From NCBI RefSeq assembly GCF_902859745.1, contig NZ_CADIJW010000029.1, positions 1-64,000 of the forward strand: 64,000 nt of DNA, written 5' to 3'. Position numbers and translations under genes: made by a program. Positions 1 to 10,070 of this stretch are shown piece by piece. The DNA is from Achromobacter dolens. Lineage in GTDB: Bacteria; Pseudomonadota; Gammaproteobacteria; Burkholderiales; Burkholderiaceae_B. A model generated the notes under the pieces. The model worked only from the letters and a program-made list of their open reading frames with translations. It was not told where the DNA came from and did not search any database. Every line of letters begins with the position of its first letter. The stretch's first letter is position 1.

Positions 1-1718
1 AGCCGCCCCGGGTCGCCGCCGCCGCGCCCGCCGACGCCGAGCCGGCCGCCGCCTCGGCGGGCAACGCGGTCGACCCCGCCGAGGCAGGCGAACCCGTCGC
101 CCAGGTGGCGCCGCCCGCCGTGCCGCATACCGAACCGCCTTGGTATGTACAGTGCATCCTGGGCCTGAGCGCCTGGCTGGCCACGTTGCTGCTGCTGGTG
201 TTCGTGGCCTTCTCCGGCATCATCAATTCAGAGGAAGGCGCGCTGGTGGCCGGCCTGGTGCTGTGCGCCGCCGGCGTGGCGGTGCTGCGCAGCGACGCCG
301 GCCCGTTCTGGCGCCAGTGCGGCACGGCCATGGCCTTCGCCGGCCAGATCCTCATCATCTACGGCATGTCCAGCTCGACCTCGTTCGCCAGCGCCTGCCT
401 GTTCGTGCTGCTGATGGCCACGGCGGTGTACGCGCTGGGGCCGGACGTGATCCTGCGCTTCCTGAGCGGCGGGTTGATCGCCCTGGCCGGCGCCGGCCTG
501 ATCTGGCGCATCCTGGCGCCCGAGCTGCTGCGCGAGGACATGATCGACTCCCTGCTGTATCTCGACATGGCCCGCGCCGCCTTCATCTGGCTGCCCATCG
601 CCGTGACCGGCGCCTGGGCCACGGCCGTGATCCTGACCCTGGCGCACCGGCTGGGCGGCAAGCGCGGCCACGCGCTGCAACCGCTGGCCTGGGCCTTCCT
701 GCTGTCGGTGCAGGGCATGGTGTGGCTGGCCAGCGGCCTGTCGGTGCTGCAACTGCCGGCCATGTGGCAACTGCATCCGCAGACCGCGCTGCTGGTGTGC
801 GCGGGCGCCGTCTTGCCCGCGGCGGCCGCGATGGCGGTGCTGTGGCCGCGCCGGCATGTGCTGACCCCCGGCGTCATTTGGGGCGTGCCGATCGCCCTGC
901 TGTTGCTGGCGCTGTTCTGGCTGCCCAGCCCCGGGGTCGGCTTCGCGCTGGCCTGGCTGTTGCTGGGTTTCGGCCTGAACCAGTTGGGCGTCACGATCTT
1001 CGGCGTACTGAGCCTGCTGGCCTACCTGGGCGTGTACTACTACCAGCTCGACGTGCCGCTGTTGCAGAAGGCGCTGTGGCTGGGCGGCGGCGCCGTGCTG
1101 CTGTTCGTGCTGCGGGTGCTGGTGTGGCTGGTGCCGCGCTTGATGCGCACCCAGGACCCGTCGCGCCGCGCGCCGCTGCCGCCGGTCTCGCCGGCCCTGC
1201 GCTGGCGCACCCTGGCGATCCTGGGCGGCCTGGCGCTGGTGCTGGTGGTGGCCAACGGCAGTATCTGGCAGCGCGAAAAGCTGCTGGCCAGCGGCAAGGT
1301 GGTGATCCTGGAATTGGCGCCGGTCGACCCGCGCTCGCTGATGCAGGGCGACTACATGGCGCTCAACTTCGCCGCCGGGCGCGAAGTCACCCGGCTGCGG
1401 CTGGGCGGCGAGCGCCAGGACACGGAGGACTCCGTCATGGGCGGAGCGTCCGACGGCTACGTCATGCTGACGGGCGATTCGCGCGGCGTGTACCAGCCCG
1501 TGCGCATTCAGACCGACGCCAGGCCGCATGGCGACGGCGAAGTGCCGCTGCGCTATCGCGTGCGCGACAACCAGGTGCGCATCGTCACCAATGCCTATTT
1601 CTTCCCTGAAGGCCAGGCCAAGCGCTATGAGGTCGCCAAGTTCGGCGAACTGCGCGTGGCCGAGAACGGCGAGGCCCTGCTTGTGCGCATGCTGGGCGAG
1701 GATCTGCAGCCGTTGTAG
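1..1718 (+). CDS. DUF4401 / GDYXXLXY-domain integral membrane protein, 5' end outside window
   Basis: The frame is open from the first bases of the window, so the true start lies upstream; an in-frame GTG at 105 is only an internal candidate. The first ~50 visible residues are Ala/Pro-rich and look like a cytoplasmic linker. They are followed by about a dozen hydrophobic segments typical of DUF4401 proteins. After a last membrane helix (about 1213-1265) comes a soluble C-terminal domain containing GDYMALNF (about 1348-1371), a match to the signature of the GDYXXLXY family. The two families are often encoded by neighbouring genes; here they form one polypeptide. No function is established for either. 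The gene converges on gluQ with 15 bases between the stop codons. The family calls are fairly secure, the role is unknown. Confidence 0.75.
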   Translation, partial: PPRVAAAAPADAEPAAASAGNAVDPAEAGEPVAQVAPPAVPHTEPPWYVQCILGLSAWLATLLLLVFVAFSGIINSEEGALVAGLVLCAAGVAVLRSDAGPFWRQCGTAMAFAGQILIIYGMSSSTSFASACLFVLLMATAVYALGPDVILRFLSGGLIALAGAGLIWRILAPELLREDMIDSLLYLDMARAAFIWLPIAVTGAWATAVILTLAHRLGGKRGHALQPLAWAFLLSVQGMVWLASGLSVLQLPAMWQLHPQTALLVCAGAVLPAAAAMAVLWPRRHVLTPGVIWGVPIALLLLALFWLPSPGVGFALAWLLLGFGLNQLGVTIFGVLSLLAYLGVYYYQLDVPLLQKALWLGGGAVLLFVLRVLVWLVPRLMRTQDPSRRAPLPPVSPALRWRTLAILGGLALVLVVANGSIWQREKLLASGKVVILELAPVDPRSLMQGDYMALNFAAGREVTRLRLGGERQDTEDSVMGGASDGYVMLTGDSRGVYQPVRIQTDARPHGDGEVPLRYRVRDNQVRIVTNAYFFPEGQAKRYEVAKFGELRVAENGEALLVRMLGEDLQPL

Positions 1719-1733
1719 GAGTGACAGGCCGGC

Positions 1734-2615
1734 TCAGGGCAGCGGAAAGCGCGCGGCCCAGCGCGCCGTCGCCTCGCGCAGGAAGGCCGCCGTGTCCGGC
1801 GCGTCCAGCGGCGCGAATCCCAGCGCGCGCCAGGCGCCTTGCAGCGACGCCAGCGGCGCGCTCGTGTCGATGGCCGGGGCGCCGTTCTGCTTGGACAGCT
1901 TCAGGCCGCTGGCAGGGTCCAGGATCAACGGCACGTGCAGGTAGCGCACCGGCGGCAGGCCCAGCAGCCGGCCCAGCACGCGTTGGCGCGCGGTCGAACT
2001 GAGCAGGTCGGCGCCGCGCACCACGTCGGTCACGCCCTGCGCGCCATCGTCCACCACCACCGCCAGTTGATAGGCCCACAGGCCATCGGCGCGCTTCACG
2101 GCGATGTCGCCTACCGCCCGCGCCACGTCCTGCTCCTGTGGCCCCAGCCAGCGGTCCTCGAAACGCTCCACCCCTTCCGGCATGACCACGCGCCAGGCGC
2201 GCGCCTCGCGTCCCGGCGCCAGGCCGTGGCGGCAGGTGCCGGGGTATGGGCGTTCGCCGTCCGCGCCGGGCGCCGCTTGGCCGCGCAGCGCCGAATCGGC
2301 GATCTCGCGGCGGGTGCAGCCGCAGCCATAGACCAGCCCGCGGGCGGCTAGCGCGTCGAAGGCCGCCTGATAGGCGTCGCCGCGTTGCGATTGCCAGACG
2401 ATGTCGCCATCCCAACGCAGGCCCAGGGCCTCCAGTTGGCCCATGATGGTTTCGGCCGCGCCGGGCACCGTGCGCGGCGTGTCCACGTCCTCGATGCGCA
2501 GCAGCCAGCGGCCCTGGTGGGCGCGCGCGTCCAGCCAACTGGCCAGCGCGGCCACCAGCGAGCCCGCGTGCAACGGGCCGCTGGGGCTGGGGGCGAAGCG
2601 GCCGGTGTAGGTCAC
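1734..2615 (-). CDS. gluQ: Glutamyl-Q tRNA(Asp) synthetase
   Basis: This 293-aa protein is a glutamyl-tRNA-synthetase paralogue lacking the anticodon-binding half. The family transfers glutamate to the queuosine base at position 34 of tRNA(Asp). The class I signatures are visible: [13 protein letters not shown] at residues 7-19 (HIGH equivalent) and LKLSKQNG near residue 238 (KMSKS equivalent). A zinc-binding group, CGCTRREI followed about 25 residues later by TCRHG, is also present as in E. coli GluQ. Length is normal for the family and the ATG start at 2615 gives the expected N-terminus. It lies 99 bases downstream of smg on the same strand. Confident. Confidence 0.95.
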   Translation of the reverse strand: MTYTGRFAPSPSGPLHAGSLVAALASWLDARAHQGRWLLRIEDVDTPRTVPGAAETIMGQLEALGLRWDGDIVWQSQRGDAYQAAFDALAARGLVYGCGCTRREIADSALRGQAAPGADGERPYPGTCRHGLAPGREARAWRVVMPEGVERFEDRWLGPQEQDVARAVGDIAVKRADGLWAYQLAVVVDDGAQGVTDVVRGADLLSSTARQRVLGRLLGLPPVRYLHVPLILDPASGLKLSKQNGAPAIDTSAPLASLQGAWRALGFAPLDAPDTAAFLREATARWAARFPLP

Positions 2616-2714
2616 GGGATGGCGAAGCGGAGCAAGGGGGTTGCGGCGTGGCGACGCCGCGCGCAGGAAGCGCGCGCGGCGCGGGGATACGAACGCCGGC
2701 CGGAGCCGGCGCCG

Positions 2715-3173
2715 TCAGTGCAGCAAGCGCACGCCGTCTTCGTCCAGCAGCTCTTCCAGGACCAGGTTGTCGATCTCGGCTTCCTGGCTCCAGAGAACCA
2801 TGAGGGCGATGATCTTGATCTTGGAGAGCGGCACGGGCGATTCCGGCGACGCCAGGCCCCGGTCGATGACGATCTCGCGCAAGGGCGCGGGCAGCACGCC
2901 GGCCGATTCCAGGAAGGCGATGAAGCCGATGGATTCGGAGCCGAGTTGCTGGTATTCGTTATCGGTGTAGATCCGGGTACCGGTGGCGGGGGCTTGGGCG
3001 AGATCGACGCAGCGTTCGGTGGTTTCGGCCAGGCCGTAAAGCCAGCCGAGCGCGTCATCGATGTCCTCGTGCTCGAACCCGGCGGCGGCCAGCCGTTTGG
3101 CCAGCACGTCAGCGGCGGGACAGGCTTGCGGCGTGTAGTAATTCTCGTACAGGTAAACCAGGATATCGAACAT
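2715..3173 (-). CDS. smg: Smg protein (DUF494 family)
   Basis: Small acidic protein of 152 aa starting MFDILVYLYENYY, the conserved N-terminus of the Smg/DUF494 family. The open frame continues upstream to 3962, but that part is only the antisense of the TRAP permease gene; the ATG at 3173 gives the family-length protein. Smg is usually found next to the DNA-processing gene dprA, and its biochemical function is not known. Here it is followed by gluQ and preceded by an unrelated transporter gene, so the usual dprA neighbour is absent upstream. Confidence 0.92.
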   Translation of the reverse strand: MFDILVYLYENYYTPQACPAADVLAKRLAAAGFEHEDIDDALGWLYGLAETTERCVDLAQAPATGTRIYTDNEYQQLGSESIGFIAFLESAGVLPAPLREIVIDRGLASPESPVPLSKIKIIALMVLWSQEAEIDNLVLEELLDEDGVRLLH

Positions 3174-3368
3174 ATGGCGCAGTCTTGTGCCTGTTTGCAC
3201 AGTCGGCCCGCATATCGGCAGACCAGCAAACATGAATTTTACTTTACGCTGATTTATTTGCCCGGGCAACCGCCGAAAAGGCCGAGGGCGGTGGGCCGTA
3301 GTGGCCTTGCGACAGTCATGAAAACCGCGCGGAAAGGCTGACAGAATAAGGGGTTGCGCGATGTGGCC

Positions 3369-3393
3369 GGGGCGGACTTCCGGGGTCCGCCCC
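3369..3393. terminator. Hairpin terminator candidate downstream of the TRAP permease
   Basis: A perfect 9-bp inverted repeat, GGGGCGGAC and GTCCGCCCC, is separated by 7 bases. It lies 20 bases past the stop of the minus-strand TRAP permease gene. The T-rich tail (TCTTTAA) is on the plus-strand side, so the element may not work as a classical Rho-independent terminator for the minus-strand gene. It could instead isolate the smg promoter region. Confidence 0.55.
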
Positions 3394-3412
3394 TCTTTAA
3401 TGTCCCTACACT

Positions 3413-5437
3413 TCAGACGGTTTTCGGCGCTGTTTCCAGTTTCAGTTGCGCCAACTGGCGGATGAACACCGGAATGCAGATGGCCAGCCCCACCAGCCCG
3501 CTGGTCAGCCCCGGCAGGATGGTCAGCAGCGCGCCCAGCGTGCACAGCCAGCGTTCCCAGCTCTTCATGCCCACCAGCATGTAGCGCGAGAACGCCGCCG
3601 ACAGCAGCACCAGCCCCACCATGCAGCCGAACAGGGTCACGAAAAAGTCGTACCAGGTGAAGCCCTGCACCGAGATCAGCAGCGACGGCGAAAACACGAA
3701 CACGAACGGCACTATCAGCTTGGTGATGCCCAGCCGGAACGCCGTGTTGCCGGTCTTGAATGGGTCGCTGCCCGCCATGCCCGCCGCCGCGTAGGCCGCC
3801 AGCGCCACCGGCGGCGTGATGTCGGCCAGGATGCCGAAATAGAACACGAAGAAGTGCGCCGCGATCGGCTGCACCCCCAACTGCACCAGCGTCGGCGCGG
3901 CCACCGCCACCATGATCAGGTAGTTGGCGGTGGTCGGCACGCCGCAGCCCATCAGGATGCACACGATGCCCGTCATGATGAGCGCGGCGATCAGCGTCAG
4001 CGACTGCATGTTGGCGAGGCTGTCCGGAATCACCATGGCCGCGCCGCTGGCCAGCGCCTGCGAGGCCGCGATCACGATGTACGAGATCTTGAACCCCACG
4101 CCCGTCAGCGTCACCACGCCGATCACGATGCCCACCGTGCCGGCCGCCGCGCCCACCGCCAGCGCGTATTTGGCGCCGGTCTCGAAGGCCTCGTACAGAT
4201 CGCGCCAGCGCAGCCGCTGGAACGGATTGAGCAGGCCGACGATGATGCAGCCCGTGATGCCGGCGAACGCCGCCAGGTACGGCGTGCGGCCGCTGGCCAG
4301 CACGCCGATCAGCAGGAACAGCGGGATCAGCGTCGGCCAGCGCATCTTGAACGACTGCTTGAGCTTCGGCATCTCGGCTTCGGTCAGCCCGCGCAGGCCC
4401 TCGCGCTTGGCCTCGAAGTGCACCTGCATGAACATGCCGAAGAAATACAGGAAGGCCGGGAAGATGCCGGCGATCGCGATCTGCTGGTATGGAATGCCCA
4501 GGAACTCGATCATCAGGAACGCCGCCGCGCCCATGATCGGCGGCGTGATCTGTCCGCCGGTGCTGCTGGCCGCCTCCACCCCCGCCGCGAAGTGGCGCGG
4601 ATAGCCGATGCGGATCATCGCCGGAATGGTCAGCGAGCCCACCGTCACGGCGTTGGCCACCGACGAGCCCGACAGCATGCCGAACATGGCCGAGCCGAAC
4701 ACCGACACCTTGGCCGGCCCGCCGGCATAGCGTCCGGCGACCGTCGAGGCCACGTCCAGGAACAACTGGCCCAGCCCGATGCGCGTGGCCAGCACGCCGA
4801 ACAGCACGAAGTGGAACACGTAGGTCGCCACCACGCCCACCGCCACGCCGTACACGCCCTGGCTGGTCAGGTACATGTGGTTGACGATCTGCGGCCAGGT
4901 GTTGCCGGCGTGCTTGAGCAGCCCGGGGAAATACGGCCCGAACATCGCATAGGCCATGAACACCAGCGCGATGATGGGCAGCGGCCAGCCCATGGCGCGG
5001 CGCGTCGCCTCCAGCAGCCCGATCAGCAGGATCGAGCCCATGAAGACGTCCATCGGCATCGGATTGCCGACGCGGAACGCCAGGTCCTCGAAGATGTAGG
5101 GGATGTACAGCACCGACAGCGCCAGCGCGATGGCGATGATCCAGTCGTACAGCGGCACGCCGCCCGGCGCATACCAGGTGGACTTCGGCTCGCGCTGGTA
5201 GTGCGACTTGGAAAAGCCGAACACCAGGAAGATCAGGCTCAGCACGAACGCCAGGTGCACGCCGCGGTGCGTGGCCTCGCGCAAGAGGCCGAAGCCGGCG
5301 GTGTAGTAGTGGAACAGCGACAGCGCGACGAGCAGCCCGGACACGAGCCAGGTGGCGGTCTGGTGCAGCGGGCGAAAGCGGATCTCGGAGTCGTACTTCT
5401 CCGCCAGTTGTTGGGTCTTCTGGTGGTCAATTTCCAT
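3413..5437 (-). CDS. TRAP transporter fused permease (small and large membrane subunits in one chain)
   Basis: A very hydrophobic protein of 674 aa with many membrane segments. The N-terminal part corresponds to the small (DctQ-like) TRAP subunit and the long remainder to the large DctM-like subunit, the 4TM/12TM fusion typical of TAXI-type systems. It imports organic acids or amino-acid-like solutes using an ion gradient. The frame extends upstream to 5551, but the ATG at 5437 (MEIDHQKTQQ) is chosen because the upstream 38 residues look like non-coding translation and the fusion family begins with a short polar leader. The matching periplasmic receptor gene ends 133 bases upstream. The substrate cannot be read from the sequence. 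Confidence 0.9.
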   Translation of the reverse strand: MEIDHQKTQQLAEKYDSEIRFRPLHQTATWLVSGLLVALSLFHYYTAGFGLLREATHRGVHLAFVLSLIFLVFGFSKSHYQREPKSTWYAPGGVPLYDWIIAIALALSVLYIPYIFEDLAFRVGNPMPMDVFMGSILLIGLLEATRRAMGWPLPIIALVFMAYAMFGPYFPGLLKHAGNTWPQIVNHMYLTSQGVYGVAVGVVATYVFHFVLFGVLATRIGLGQLFLDVASTVAGRYAGGPAKVSVFGSAMFGMLSGSSVANAVTVGSLTIPAMIRIGYPRHFAAGVEAASSTGGQITPPIMGAAAFLMIEFLGIPYQQIAIAGIFPAFLYFFGMFMQVHFEAKREGLRGLTEAEMPKLKQSFKMRWPTLIPLFLLIGVLASGRTPYLAAFAGITGCIIVGLLNPFQRLRWRDLYEAFETGAKYALAVGAAAGTVGIVIGVVTLTGVGFKISYIVIAASQALASGAAMVIPDSLANMQSLTLIAALIMTGIVCILMGCGVPTTANYLIMVAVAAPTLVQLGVQPIAAHFFVFYFGILADITPPVALAAYAAAGMAGSDPFKTGNTAFRLGITKLIVPFVFVFSPSLLISVQGFTWYDFFVTLFGCMVGLVLLSAAFSRYMLVGMKSWERWLCTLGALLTILPGLTSGLVGLAICIPVFIRQLAQLKLETAPKTV

Positions 5438-5570
5438 GGCCTGGAATCTCGGGAAGAACACGGCGGGCAGGGCCGGACGGCCCTGCCCCTGCCACGCGAC
5501 GGCGCGCGCGGATGCGTGCGGACCCACGCCGGCGCGGCAGGCCGGCGCCAACGGGTCCGCGGCGACGGGC

Positions 5571-6530
5571 CTACTTCAGCAGGCCGACTTCCTTGTAGAA
5601 CTTCTCGGCGCCCGGATGGAACGGAATGCCCGCGCCCTTGACCGCGTTTTCCTTGGTGATGAGCTTGCCCTTGGCGTGGCCTGCGTCCAGCGTCTTGCGG
5701 GTGGCGTCGCTGTACAGCGCCTTGGTCACCTCGTACACCGTCTGCTCGGGAATCTTGGCCGACGTGACCATCTGCGCGTTGACCGAGATGGTCTTGACCT
5801 CGGGCAGGTTCTGGTAGGTGTTGGCGGCGATCACGTCGGGCGTGAAGAACTCCTGCTTGGCGCGCAGCGCGTCGATTTCCGGGCCGACCAGCGGCACCAG
5901 CTCGATATTGCCGGTGGAGGCCAGCTCGGCGATGGCGCCGGCGGGGGCGCCGCCGACGAAGAAGAACGCGTCCAGCCCGCCGTCCTTGAGCTTGTCGCCG
6001 GCCTGGTTGGGCTTGAGGTATTCGGCCTTGATGTCCTTGTCGGTCATGCCGTAGGCGCCCAGGATCAGGCGCACGTCCACCAGCGTGCCCGAGCCTGGCT
6101 CGTCCATCGACACGCGCTTGCCCTTCAGGTCGGCCACGCCCTTGATGCCGGCGCCCTTGCGCGTCACCAGGTGGATGCTTTCCGGGTACAGCGTGGAAAT
6201 CAGCCGCAGGTCCTGCGCCTTGGGCTTGCCTTCGAACGTGCCGGTGCCTCTGTAGGCCCAGTACGCCACGTCCGACTGCGTAAAGCCGGCCTCGAACGAA
6301 CCGCCCATGATGCCGTTGATGTTGGCGACCGAGCCATTGGAGGCGACCGCGGTGGCGATCAGCTTGCCGGGTTGCGACACGGCGTTGCCGATGATGCCGC
6401 CGACGGGATAGTAGGTGCCGGCGGTGCCGCCGGTGCCGATGCGGAAGAACTGCTGCGCCTGCGCCGTGCCGGCCGCGGCCGCCAGTGACAACGCCAGGGT
6501 CAGGGTGGTGATCCAGCTTTTCGTTTTCAT
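5571..6530 (-). CDS. TAXI family TRAP transporter solute-binding protein
   Basis: Periplasmic receptor of 319 aa with a clear signal peptide (residues 1 to about 26, cleavage after AQA) followed by FFRIGTGGTAGTYYPVGG. That is the hallmark start of the TAXI family (TRAP-associated extracytoplasmic immunogenic protein). The ATG at 6530 is preceded by GGAG at a good distance, which decides it over the upstream Met at 6566. Together with the downstream fused permease it forms a complete TRAP system. It diverges from a gene for a PLP-dependent D-amino-acid enzyme, so a beta-hydroxy amino acid is a possible but unproven ligand. Confidence 0.92.
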   Translation of the reverse strand: MKTKSWITTLTLALSLAAAAGTAQAQQFFRIGTGGTAGTYYPVGGIIGNAVSQPGKLIATAVASNGSVANINGIMGGSFEAGFTQSDVAYWAYRGTGTFEGKPKAQDLRLISTLYPESIHLVTRKGAGIKGVADLKGKRVSMDEPGSGTLVDVRLILGAYGMTDKDIKAEYLKPNQAGDKLKDGGLDAFFFVGGAPAGAIAELASTGNIELVPLVGPEIDALRAKQEFFTPDVIAANTYQNLPEVKTISVNAQMVTSAKIPEQTVYEVTKALYSDATRKTLDAGHAKGKLITKENAVKGAGIPFHPGAEKFYKEVGLLK

Positions 6531-6758
6531 GCGAGCTTCTCCAGGGAATAGATAAGGGGCATGCATTGGTGCTGCTGGGCCGTTGCGCGGCCTCGGCTCC
6601 CGCTCGGTATCGAATCGGCCCGTTGTGCGGGCGCATGGCGCGGGGCTTTATTTGTGGTGAAATTCTGGCATGGCAGCACCCCCGCGCCAATGCTTGCAAG
6701 GCTATGGTTTACCAGGGGGTCATCGCTTTCCCCGCAGTGCAGACAACGGAGTTTCCAG

Positions 6759-7898
6759 ATGTCCCAGGAAGTCATACGCGGCATTGCGCTGCCCCCGCCC
6801 GCCCAGGCCGGCGATCCCCTGGCCAGCGTCGACACGCCCAGCCTGGTGCTGGACCTGGCCGCGTTCGAGGCCAACCTGCGCGCCATGCAGGCCTGGGCCG
6901 ACCGCCACGAGGTCGCGCTGCGGCCTCACGCCAAGGCCCACAAATGCCCCGAGATCGCGCGCCGCCAACTGGCGCTGGGCGCGCGCGGCATCTGTTGCCA
7001 GAAGGTCAGCGAAGCCGTGCCGTTCGTGGCCGCCGGCATCACCGATATCCACATCAGCAACGAAGTGGTCGGCCCGGCCAAGCTGCGCCTCTTGGCCCAA
7101 CTGGCGCGCGCCGCCAAGCTCAGCGTCTGTGTCGACAATGCCGCCAACCTGGCGCGGATCTCGCAGGCCATGGCCGCGGCCGGCGCCGAGATCGACGTGC
7201 TGGTGGAAGTGGACGTGGGCCAGGGCCGCTGCGGCGTGTCCGACGACGCCACCGTGCTGGCGCTGGCGCAGCAGGCGCGCGACCTGCCGGGCGTGACCTT
7301 CGTCGGCCTGCAGGCCTATCACGGCTCGGTGCAGCACTTGCGCACCCGCGAAGAACGCGCCGCGGTCTGCCGCCAGGCCGCGCGCATCGCCGCGTCGTAT
7401 CAACTGCTGCTGCGCGAGAGCGGCATCGCCTGCGACATCATTACCGGCGGCGGCACCGGCAGCGCCGAATTCGATGCCGCCAGCGGCGTCTACACCGAAC
7501 TGCAGGCCGGTTCCTACGCCTTCATGGACGGCGACTACGGCGCCAACGAATGGGACGGCGCGCTCGCCTTCCAGAAAAGCCTGTTCGTGCTGTCCACTGT
7601 GATGAGCACGCCGGCGCCGGACCGCGTCATCCTCGACGCCGGCCTGAAGTCCACCACCGCCGAATGCGGCCCGCCCGCGATCCACGGCGCCCAGGGCCTG
7701 CAATACGCCGCCATCAACGACGAACACGGCGTGGTGCGCGTCGCATCCGGCGCGCAGCCGCCGGCGCTGGGCGACACGCTGCTGCTGGTGCCGTCGCACG
7801 TCGATCCCACCTTCAACCTGCACGACGGGCTGGTGGTGTATCGCGACGGCATCGTGCAGGACATCTGGGAGATCTCGGCGCGCGGGTTCTCGCGCTGA
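6759..7898 (+). CDS. DSD1 family PLP-dependent enzyme (D-threonine / 3-hydroxy-D-aspartate aldolase-like)
   Basis: A fold-type III PLP enzyme of 379 aa. RPHAKAHKC at residues 55-63 carries the Schiff-base lysine (K59), and the barrel contains VEVDVGQGRCGV. Near the C-terminus PSHVDPTFNLHD supplies the His/Asp pair that in this family binds a divalent metal. Members cleave D-threonine or 3-hydroxy-D-aspartate to glycine plus an aldehyde, or deaminate D-serine; the motif set looks closest to the aldolases. The ATG at 6759 has GGAG 8 bases upstream. Its stop overlaps the next gene (TGATG), so the two are probably translationally coupled. The TAXI transporter diverges from the same 228-base upstream region. 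Confidence 0.88.
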   Translation: MSQEVIRGIALPPPAQAGDPLASVDTPSLVLDLAAFEANLRAMQAWADRHEVALRPHAKAHKCPEIARRQLALGARGICCQKVSEAVPFVAAGITDIHISNEVVGPAKLRLLAQLARAAKLSVCVDNAANLARISQAMAAAGAEIDVLVEVDVGQGRCGVSDDATVLALAQQARDLPGVTFVGLQAYHGSVQHLRTREERAAVCRQAARIAASYQLLLRESGIACDIITGGGTGSAEFDAASGVYTELQAGSYAFMDGDYGANEWDGALAFQKSLFVLSTVMSTPAPDRVILDAGLKSTTAECGPPAIHGAQGLQYAAINDEHGVVRVASGAQPPALGDTLLLVPSHVDPTFNLHDGLVVYRDGIVQDIWEISARGFSR

Positions 7899-9289
7899 TG
7901 GCGGCCGCGCCGATCGTGATGGAGCCGTTGTCCTTCGATTGGAAGACGCCGCTGCCGGAATTGCTGGACGCGTTGCGGCAGGCGTATGCGGCGCGCTACC
8001 CGGCCCTGGCCGCCGCGCGGCTCGATGCGCTGCGCGCGGCGTTGCGCGATGACCGCGCCGACGACTTCCTGCCGCTGCTGGGCCGGGAACTGGAAGCGCA
8101 GGGGCTGGCGTTGATCGAGCAGGACGAAGACGACGACGCCATCCATCTGCTGATCGTGCCTTTGGCCGATGTTAGTGACGCGCTGGCGCGGATCGCGGCA
8201 CAGGGCCGACAAGGTACGCGGCATCGGCAGGACGGCGCCCCGCAAGGCGCGCCGGCGGCATTGCCGCGCCCCGCTTCCGGTCCGCTGGCGCAGCCTGGCG
8301 ATTATCTGGACATGGCGCAGTGCGTCCCGCTGGCGCCGGGCTGGGCATGCATGGCCAACCGTGACACGGCGGCGCCGCAACTGGTGGACCTGCATGATTG
8401 GCCGGCCTTGCGCGAGGTTGGCGGCAAGTTCCAGCCGCATCGCGGCCTGCTGGCATCGGCCGTCGCCGCCAACGGCGTCCATGCCTGGATCGAGCAAGGC
8501 CCAGACGGCATCGCCAGCACGCCCTATGCCCATCTGCTGCGCGCGCCCCGGGTCGAGGCCGCGCCGCTCAACCGCCCCGGCCTTGCGCTGCCGCCGCGCG
8601 CGGCGCAGGCGCAGCGCCGCACGCCCGAATTCAGCCTGGGCTTCGCGGGCGACGACCTGCTGCTGGTGGATCGCGGCATGGTGTTCGTGTACCGGGGCTT
8701 TGCCGCGCAGGACGAAGCGGTCGCCATCGATCCGGCACTGCTGTACACCGCGCCGCCGCAGCGCCGCCCCGTCAGCGACCGCTCGGCGGTGATCCAGACG
8801 CCCGACGGCCGTGCCTGCGTGCTGTGCCGTGGCCGGCTTCTGCGGTGGCGCGACGGCCAGTTGCATCCCCTGGCATTGGGCCCTGCCGACGCGGCATCGG
8901 GGGATCTCTCGCATCCCGTCGCCTGCGGCAGCGGCGCCATCGCCTGGCTGGAAGACGACGCGCTTTGCCACGCGGACCTGGACGCCCTTGCCGTCAGCCG
9001 CCATGCGCCGCAACAGATGCCCGCCGGCGGCATGATCCTGCAGTCCCTGCCGCAAGGCTGGCTGCTGCTGGGCCACTGGCATGCGCCGCACCGCAGCCTG
9101 GACCTGGGCCAGTTGTGGCATCCCGATTCCGGCCAGGTCCTGCGCATCCGCCACGGCGCGCTCGATCTGGATAGCGGCATCCAGCGCGCGTGGATTTTGC
9201 CGGATGGCGGGGTGGTCGTCGGGGGGCAACTGCGTCACGTGCGCCTGGGTCGCTTCGACGCATTGTTGGGTCGATTGCCAGCCGCTTGA
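7898..9289 (+). CDS. Conserved hypothetical protein coupled to the DSD1-type enzyme
   Basis: I do not recognise this 463-aa protein. The first ~100 residues are helical and charged, with an acidic stretch (EQDEDDDA). After a Pro/Ala-rich linker the remaining ~330 residues contain repeated Trp- and Gly-rich segments with short beta-strand-like stretches, as in a beta-propeller. No signal peptide or membrane helix is visible, so it is probably cytoplasmic. The ATG overlaps the upstream stop by one base; a second ATG at 7919 is an alternative start. The overlap suggests joint expression with the PLP enzyme. It converges on an amino-acid ABC operon. Confidence 0.7.
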   Translation: MAAAPIVMEPLSFDWKTPLPELLDALRQAYAARYPALAAARLDALRAALRDDRADDFLPLLGRELEAQGLALIEQDEDDDAIHLLIVPLADVSDALARIAAQGRQGTRHRQDGAPQGAPAALPRPASGPLAQPGDYLDMAQCVPLAPGWACMANRDTAAPQLVDLHDWPALREVGGKFQPHRGLLASAVAANGVHAWIEQGPDGIASTPYAHLLRAPRVEAAPLNRPGLALPPRAAQAQRRTPEFSLGFAGDDLLLVDRGMVFVYRGFAAQDEAVAIDPALLYTAPPQRRPVSDRSAVIQTPDGRACVLCRGRLLRWRDGQLHPLALGPADAASGDLSHPVACGSGAIAWLEDDALCHADLDALAVSRHAPQQMPAGGMILQSLPQGWLLLGHWHAPHRSLDLGQLWHPDSGQVLRIRHGALDLDSGIQRAWILPDGGVVVGGQLRHVRLGRFDALLGRLPAA

Positions 9290-9332
9290 CCCTCGGCGGC
9301 CGGGCCATGGCCGCCGCCAGGATCTACGCGCC

Positions 9333-10050
<718 letters not shown>

Positions 10051-10070
<20 letters not shown>

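Noticed and set aside
228-1529. Long antisense open frame (433 codons) opposite the DUF4401 gene
   Set aside because: Composition is Gln/His/Arg-rich low complexity, typical of the antisense of high-GC coding DNA; the plus-strand gene explains the region.
3174-3962. N-terminal extension of Smg to 3962
   Set aside because: The extra residues are antisense of the TRAP permease; the ATG at 3173 gives the conserved MFDILVYLYENYY start.
3446-5641. 731-codon plus-strand open frame across the TRAP permease
   Set aside because: It is a shadow of the permease gene; the translation is His/Arg/Gln-rich with no domain, and the minus strand encodes a recognisable transporter.
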